Shown here: positions 50,192 to 54,579 of the stretch, piece by piece
Numbering within the stretch: the first letter of the stretch is position 1
Layout: every line of letters begins with the position of its first letter
From: Polynucleobacter sp.
GTDB lineage: Bacteria > Pseudomonadota > Gammaproteobacteria > Burkholderiales > Burkholderiaceae
DNA length: 54,579 bases
Direction of reading: 5' to 3'
Assembly (NCBI GenBank): GCA_016462905.1
Contig: JAEMSI010000008.1
Location: 1-54,579 of the forward strand
Notes under the pieces: model-generated
The model's database searches: none
Seen by the model: the letters and a program-made list of their open reading frames with translations, nothing else
What the model was told of the DNA's origin: nothing
Made by a program: the position numbers and the translations under genes

Positions 50192-50668
50192 ATGGATTAT
50201 CAGCGCCCTGAATTAATTACCTATATTCGCGAGAACTTTAAGCTCGATTGGCACGGTACGCACGGCGCCAACCATTGGGCTAGGGTTTTGCATCACAGCA
50301 AGGTGATTGGTGAGCATCGTGGCGCTGATTTATTAGTAGTTGAGTTATTTGGTTTTTTGCACGACAGTTGCCGCGAAAACGAATACCAAGATCCAGGGCA
50401 TGGCAAAAGAGCAGCTGAGTTGGCTCGTGAATTAAACCAAACTTACTTTGATTTAAAGCCCACCCAAATGCAAAATCTTTGTTATGCCATTGAGCATCAT
50501 TCGGGTGGTGAAGTCTCCGTGGATGCCACGATTCAAACTTGCTGGGATGGCGACCGCCTTGATTTAGGTAGGGTGGGGATTGTGCCTAGCGCCAAATACC
50601 TCTCACCACAGGCGACGCAATTAATTGATCTTGCCGTTGTGATGAGCATGAAAAAAACTACCCTGTAG
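50192..50668 (+). CDS. HD-domain phosphohydrolase-like protein
   Basis: A 158-residue HD-superfamily protein. Ligand residues are H28 (HGANHW), H57-D58 (GFLHDSCRE) and a late aspartate in CWDGDRLDLGR, matching the H...HD...D metal site. HD enzymes hydrolyse nucleotides or cyclic nucleotides; this short single-domain form resembles uncharacterised HD proteins in many bacteria. It sits between the lipoprotein and envelope genes with no overlap, so its role there is open. Confidence 0.78.
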   Translation: MDYQRPELITYIRENFKLDWHGTHGANHWARVLHHSKVIGEHRGADLLVVELFGFLHDSCRENEYQDPGHGKRAAELARELNQTYFDLKPTQMQNLCYAIEHHSGGEVSVDATIQTCWDGDRLDLGRVGIVPSAKYLSPQATQLIDLAVVMSMKKTTL

Positions 50669-50685
50669 TTAAAAAGCACATTTTT

Positions 50686-50728
50686 TGAGCCTTTCATTAC
50701 AAAGGCTCATTTGGTGAGCCGATGAGCC
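50686..50728. repeat. Inverted repeat GGCTCA/TGAGCC, copy 3, with extra arms
   Basis: TGAGCCTTT (50686-50694) pairs with AAAGGCTCA (50701-50709). GGCTCA (50704-50709) can instead pair with TGAGCC at 50715-50720 or 50723-50728. So one arm has three possible partners, as in a switch or multi-site operator. It lies between the HD and DUF4407 genes. Confidence 0.68.
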
Positions 50729-50781
50729 ACCATACTCATTTCACGCGGATTTGAACTGCGCCCTTAAAAAGGAGCAAAACT

Positions 50782-52131
50782 GTGAATTTCTTTACCAAGG
50801 CAATGGTTTCAGTAACAGGCCATCATCTCGATGAGTCGACGCACCCAGAAGAAATTGGGGGTTTGAGCAAAATTGGCTTAGCCATTTGCTTTGCGAGCTT
50901 ACTAGCTGCACTGCAGTTTGGGATTGCGGGCTGGTATCTAAGCGAAGGATTAGATAGCGAGGCGCGAACTTTATTTTCCCTGGTGATGGGGATGATTGGC
51001 TGCTTCATTGTCTTAATTATTGACCGCAACTTTATCTATGCAGCCGATACTCGGGCTGATATTAGCGGTAACTTGGCGTATTTTTACTTGGCCATTCGCG
51101 TATTTTTAATTCTGGCGATCTCCTCTTTAAGCAGTCAATTTATCTTACCGTTGTTATTAAAGTCGGAACTCGCCATTCACGTACAGGATTTAAAAGACGA
51201 GCGCTACGATCAAGCGAAAAATCGCTATACCAATAAATACGAAGTCAAAGAAAAGCTTGAGACCGAGCAATCTTTAGGAGCTCAGGTTAATAAATTAAAA
51301 CAAGAGATTAATACCTTACCCCAGCCGATTGCCAGACAACGAGCGCAAGCCGATCAATGCATGCGCGACTATAAAAAGAAAATTAATAGCTCACTCGGCC
51401 CCGATTTAGATGAAAGCGATGTACTTAATTTGTATGCTGGTGAAAAACTCGAGTGCGAGCGCTTAGAAATCCTCTTTCGTGAAAATTACCGCGCTTATAT
51501 CACCCCGCGCCAAGCAGCCTTAGCTAGCAAAGAAGAGGACTATAAAGGCGCACAAGAAATTGTCGGTCAGGCACAAACGGCTTTAAAGGGTGATTTAAAA
51601 AAGACCGATGAGAATAATCAGTTGCATTTAAATATTGCCTCGGCCGATGTTTTGTGGTCTTTAATTCAGGCCAATCCTGGGGCGCGTGCGAAGTACTTGA
51701 TGATTACGATTGTGCAATTGGTCTTGGAGTTAATGCCTTTATTGCTCAAATCCTTATTAGGTCGCTCGCCATTGGGGATTCGCGTGGCGATGCGTTATCA
51801 AAATATGCATGAGCAATATCAAGAAGCTGAGCATGCCTTTCATCTCAATGCCATTGAGCGCAATGGGGTTGCCAATAAGGCCAAGAATGAGCAAACCAAG
51901 TTTGATTTAGTCGACCAAATTGAAATTCAGGAAATGCGCAATCAATTGATGTCATTAAAAGTTGATACCCGCAAGAAATTCTTTGACTTTAGTCCGTATT
52001 ACAAAACGGTCACGCCAATCACACCGCAGAGCAGGGCGAATGCAAATAACAGTAATCCTAGTGGCGCCAATCAAAGTGGCGACACCAAACCCAATCGCTA
52101 TGGCAATGGCAATGTCTTTGCAATGTCCTAA
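50782..52131 (+). CDS. DUF4407 membrane protein with central coiled coil
   Basis: A 449-residue protein, GTG start (AAAAAGGAGC upstream). It has three N-terminal hydrophobic segments (about 31-50, 64-83 and 101-126), a long charged helical region (about 130-300, coiled coil; LKQEINTLPQPIARQRAQADQ), another hydrophobic segment (about 310-330) and a low-complexity polar tail (NANNSNPSGANQSGD). This layout matches the DUF4407 family, function unknown. It is followed by two lipoproteins in close spacing, suggesting an envelope-spanning assembly. Confidence 0.82.
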   Translation: MNFFTKAMVSVTGHHLDESTHPEEIGGLSKIGLAICFASLLAALQFGIAGWYLSEGLDSEARTLFSLVMGMIGCFIVLIIDRNFIYAADTRADISGNLAYFYLAIRVFLILAISSLSSQFILPLLLKSELAIHVQDLKDERYDQAKNRYTNKYEVKEKLETEQSLGAQVNKLKQEINTLPQPIARQRAQADQCMRDYKKKINSSLGPDLDESDVLNLYAGEKLECERLEILFRENYRAYITPRQAALASKEEDYKGAQEIVGQAQTALKGDLKKTDENNQLHLNIASADVLWSLIQANPGARAKYLMITIVQLVLELMPLLLKSLLGRSPLGIRVAMRYQNMHEQYQEAEHAFHLNAIERNGVANKAKNEQTKFDLVDQIEIQEMRNQLMSLKVDTRKKFFDFSPYYKTVTPITPQSRANANNSNPSGANQSGDTKPNRYGNGNVFAMS

Positions 52132-52138
52132 GGGGCTG

Positions 52139-52969
52139 ATGCGAGCCCTTATCCTGATGATCACGACATCTCTTCTCAGCGCTTGCGGCTCCTCTAGCTA
52201 TCGGCCTGTTAGTAGCAACACTAGCTCCAATACGTATAGCGGTAGTTATTCGCAAGGGTACTCGCAAGGATACGCACAGGGCACTAAAACTGTGGCGAGC
52301 GCTCCAGCACGCAATAGTTCTCTTCTGAGTTTTGATCAATTAGTGCGTTTTGAATACAACTGCTCGCGGCGCAATGAACAAATTGAATTCTTACAAGATC
52401 AATTGCGTAAAAAAACCTTTTATCGAGTCGATGGGGTCGATGGTAATGAATATGCCGATCGGATTAGTAAGCGCTACTTTGCACTAGCGCGCTTTCGAAT
52501 TTGGAGTTTGCGTTTGGGATGTCAGGGTAGTCATGTTGAAAAAGCTACAGAAATTCAATTAAAGACTGGGGGGCCAAGCCGTCCACCCGAGAGTACGCCA
52601 CGCTGTTATTTTGAAGAAAGCGTAGTGGCGCATACCAAACTCGGGGTTGGGAATAAAGCAGCTCATGGTAAAGACAGCAATGACTCTGTTGAAAAAGACG
52701 GTGCAAGTGAAAACGTGGTTACTAAACGGCGTGAGTTTTGTACTAACTACCCCTTACTGGCGGATCGACGTTTTATTGGTGTGGGCGATACGGTTGACCC
52801 GCAGCGTGAGCTCGAAAAGAACATTCCCTATATTCCCAATCTACGCAAATGGAACGGCAATATTTTTCAGTTGGTCTCAAAAACCGAAATGCATTTGAAT
52901 GAAGTAGTGAAGTTTACGGTGGTCTTGATGTGGAGTGGTCGTGCTTGGGTTGTAGTGGATAAGTTTTAG
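52139..52969 (+). CDS. Lipoprotein with Ser/Gly/Tyr-rich segment
   Basis: A 276-residue lipoprotein from ATG 52139: AAGGGG (52130-52135) overlaps the upstream stop, and this start gives the signal peptide MRALILMITTSLLSAC with lipobox LSAC. A longer frame from 51962 lies inside the DUF4407 gene. Residues about 20-45 are low complexity (NTYSGSYSQGYSQGYAQG). No known domain in the remainder. Coupled to the DUF4407 gene (7-nt gap). Confidence 0.75.
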   Translation: MRALILMITTSLLSACGSSSYRPVSSNTSSNTYSGSYSQGYSQGYAQGTKTVASAPARNSSLLSFDQLVRFEYNCSRRNEQIEFLQDQLRKKTFYRVDGVDGNEYADRISKRYFALARFRIWSLRLGCQGSHVEKATEIQLKTGGPSRPPESTPRCYFEESVVAHTKLGVGNKAAHGKDSNDSVEKDGASENVVTKRREFCTNYPLLADRRFIGVGDTVDPQRELEKNIPYIPNLRKWNGNIFQLVSKTEMHLNEVVKFTVVLMWSGRAWVVVDKF

Positions 52970-52996
52970 TTAGCAATGAATTTAAAGGAGAAAATC

Positions 52997-53917
52997 ATGA
53001 AACAATTTTTATTAGTCATTCCGGTAATTGCCTTGGTGAGCGCTTGCAGTACTAGCCCTGTTAATAAACAGGCCCAAGTCGAATATCAGCAACAAGAGAA
53101 AGTGGCCTCGCAAGCGGTTGATATGGCCCCTAAGTGGATGTCAAAGTTGCCCAAAGAGCCTGGCATTATTTATGAAAATGGTTCAGCGATTAGCAGCGAT
53201 TTTTCGATGGCTGATTTAAAAGCTAAAACCATGGCGTATGTAAAGATTTGCACGGCCGCTGGCGGTAAGGTGCGTAGCCAAATGAAAATATATCGAGCCG
53301 ATAACGATGGTGCTTCGATTGAGCAATCGGAATTGACTGCCAGAAGTATTTGTCCTGATGTTGATATCACCGGAGTTGAAACCGTGGAGATGAAACACGT
53401 GGCCGAAGGCAATCGCATCCGCACGTATGTGCTCGTCGCTTTGCCAATGGGCAGTAAAAATGAAATGAAATCGACTAAAGACTTAAAAAATCGTTCGGGT
53501 GATGCATTTAAAGATTTAGATCAGGTGGTTAAAGATCAAAAAGCTGCCGATAAGCCGCTTGATCAGGCCGTTGAGAAGCCAGCTGAGAAGACTTTAGATA
53601 AGGGTGCTGAGAAAGCCACTGAGAAAGTAAATGAAAAGGGATTGGTTCAACCTCAGGCGGTTAACCCCGATGTGGGTGCTTTAGGTAAACCATCGTCTGG
53701 CGCCATCAATAATGAGGAATTAAGAACGCCCATGAACCCCGATGATTTTTTAAAGCCAGTTACGCGCATGAAAAACGATTCAGCTAGCGTGGTCGATAAG
53801 CATGGCGAAATTCAGGATATGAAATTGCTCGATAGCAATAATTCCGCTTACAAACTGAGAAGATCAGCTGCTTTAAATAAACCCGGCGCAGTAATAGGGC
53901 AGACCAGTGTTGAATAA
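52997..53917 (+). CDS. Lipoprotein with LPP20-like domain and charged repeats
   Basis: A 306-residue lipoprotein from ATG 52997; AAAGGAG (52982-52988) fits this start better than ATG 52976. Lipobox VSAC (Cys18 region). Residues about 40-150 (PKWMSKLPKEPG, GSAISSDFSMADLKAKTMAY, RIRTYVLVALP) resemble LPP20-type lipoprotein domains. Then comes a Lys/Glu/Pro degenerate repeat (DQAVEKPAEKTLDKGAEKAT) that could span the periplasm. Ends one base from the convergent nuclease-fold gene. Confidence 0.72.
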   Translation: MKQFLLVIPVIALVSACSTSPVNKQAQVEYQQQEKVASQAVDMAPKWMSKLPKEPGIIYENGSAISSDFSMADLKAKTMAYVKICTAAGGKVRSQMKIYRADNDGASIEQSELTARSICPDVDITGVETVEMKHVAEGNRIRTYVLVALPMGSKNEMKSTKDLKNRSGDAFKDLDQVVKDQKAADKPLDQAVEKPAEKTLDKGAEKATEKVNEKGLVQPQAVNPDVGALGKPSSGAINNEELRTPMNPDDFLKPVTRMKNDSASVVDKHGEIQDMKLLDSNNSAYKLRRSAALNKPGAVIGQTSVE

Positions 53918-53918
53918 A

Positions 53919-54579
53919 CTAAATCTGATTCCGTTTGGCTAAATAAGCGCAGTACTGGCAATCAGAACCTGGCTCTGGTGCTTGAGGATTTTCTAAGCAG
54001 GCGAGTAATCGATCTAAGGTAGGTTCAATCCAATCGCCATTGCCTTCATAAGGCAAGAGTTTAGTCCGAAAGTGCAATTGATCATCAAAAGCCTGATCGT
54101 CTTTAATGCCATTGGTGTATACAAACCAAGCTTGGTTTGACATATCTAGCGCATTACCGCGCAAGAGCCACTGATAAAACTCAACCTGACGTTTGTAGCT
54201 GATTTGCCAATCGGCATCTAAGGAGACATCATCGGCTTTACTCGTCGCTTTGTAATCAACTACATAATGTTTGCCAGTGTGATCGTGCCAGAGGTCATCA
54301 ATTGCTCCAAAAAATTCAATCCCACGGTAAATGCGGCGTACGCCTTTAAAGTTCTCGCGCCACTCATCGAGTTTTTCATGAGCAGTGGGAATAAAGCTCA
54401 AACCCTCTTTTGCCAAACGGTGCGGAACAGATTTGCCACGACTGACATTAAATTCATTTTTAAATAAATGATCAACGGCCACATTTAAGCTAAAGGGCGG
54501 GCCAGAAGGGCGTTTAATCTTTTTAATCTCGCCTAACCAAAAACATAGGGGGCACTCAATAAAGAGATCAACCTTACTG
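53919..54579 (-). CDS. PD-(D/E)XK nuclease-fold protein, 5' end outside the window
   Basis: At least 219 residues; the frame stays open to the right edge, with ECPLCFWLGEIKKIKRPSGP upstream of an internal GTG (54482), so the true start is outside. The nuclease core is GAIDDLW...HYVVDYKATSK, giving the D...D-x-K pattern, followed by the helix motif YKRQVEFYQWLL and late cysteines (GSDCQYCAYL). The first CPLC pair plus the last CQYC pair could hold an Fe-S cluster as in Cas4/AddB-like proteins. Convergent with the lipoprotein gene. Confidence 0.78.
   Translation of the reverse strand, partial: SKVDLFIECPLCFWLGEIKKIKRPSGPPFSLNVAVDHLFKNEFNVSRGKSVPHRLAKEGLSFIPTAHEKLDEWRENFKGVRRIYRGIEFFGAIDDLWHDHTGKHYVVDYKATSKADDVSLDADWQISYKRQVEFYQWLLRGNALDMSNQAWFVYTNGIKDDQAFDDQLHFRTKLLPYEGNGDWIEPTLDRLLACLENPQAPEPGSDCQYCAYLAKRNQI

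Noticed and set aside
51962..52138. Extended N-terminus of the lipoprotein gene from 51962
   Set aside because: It overlaps the end of the DUF4407 gene in another frame; ATG 52139 gives a clear signal peptide, lipobox and ribosome site.

Overview
The window looks like a low-to-mid GC betaproteobacterium of the order Burkholderiales, most like a freshwater Polynucleobacter-type organism. This is inferred from four Bug/TctC-type tripartite-tricarboxylate binding proteins, many solute transporters, compact operons and the AT-leaning codon use. I could not run a database search. No rRNA, tRNA, CRISPR array or insertion sequence was found.

Region 1 (1-4.9 kb, + strand) is the end of a dipeptide/oligopeptide-type ABC transporter operon (binding protein truncated by the window edge, two permeases, two ATPases) followed by a PilZ protein. 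Region 2 (4.9-14.5 kb, - strand) is one long catabolic operon: two Bug binding proteins, a two-subunit aconitase X (DUF521 + DUF126), an ArgE/DapE-type M20 hydrolase, a class III aminotransferase, a carbamoyl-amino-acid-type M20 amidohydrolase, an MlrC-type M81 hydrolase and a LysE exporter. It probably degrades an amidated or N-carbamoyl/hydroxy amino-acid-like compound. A Crp-like regulator with a shortened C-terminus follows at 14.6 kb.

Region 3 (15.3-39.3 kb) is the centrepiece, a coherent C1/organosulfonate island. It holds a cytoplasmic sulfite-oxidising enzyme (soeABC-like), a TetR regulator, formate-tetrahydrofolate ligase (fhs), a four-component Rieske oxygenase resembling methanesulfonate monooxygenase, and a NitT/TauT-family transporter with two different permeases and two different ATPases. 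It also holds a 66-residue membrane protein, a PanB-like hydroxymethyltransferase, a TauE-like exporter, a GcvT/DmdA-like folate enzyme, a periplasmic SoxCD-like sulfite dehydrogenase, serine-glyoxylate aminotransferase, folD and an MFS transporter. Read together: uptake of a small sulfonate, oxygenolytic release of sulfite and a C1 unit, two routes for sulfite oxidation plus export, and tetrahydrofolate/serine-linked handling of the C1 unit. A shared 8-mer (TTATCAAA or its complement) in five intergenic sites, plus a related perfect palindrome, suggests a common regulator.

Region 4 (39.3-47 kb) is a sugar-acid/hydroxy-acid catabolic cluster (GarD/UxaA-type dehydratase, 3-hydroxyacid dehydrogenase, SMP-30 lactonase, Ldh2-type dehydrogenase, FAH-family hydrolase, two Bug proteins).

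Region 5 (47-54.6 kb) starts with a WYL-domain regulator and changes character. It contains a 34-residue membrane peptide, a probable ~130-nt structured RNA with its own sigma70-type promoter and terminator, four small proteins of unknown function, a short lipoprotein, an HD-domain protein, an envelope module (DUF4407 membrane/coiled-coil protein plus two lipoproteins) and, cut by the window edge, a PD-(D/E)XK nuclease-fold protein. Three copies of a GGCTCA/TGAGCC hairpin punctuate this region. The most promising undescribed items are the Region 3 island with its asymmetric ABC transporter, and the Region 5 RNA/hairpin/small-protein assembly.
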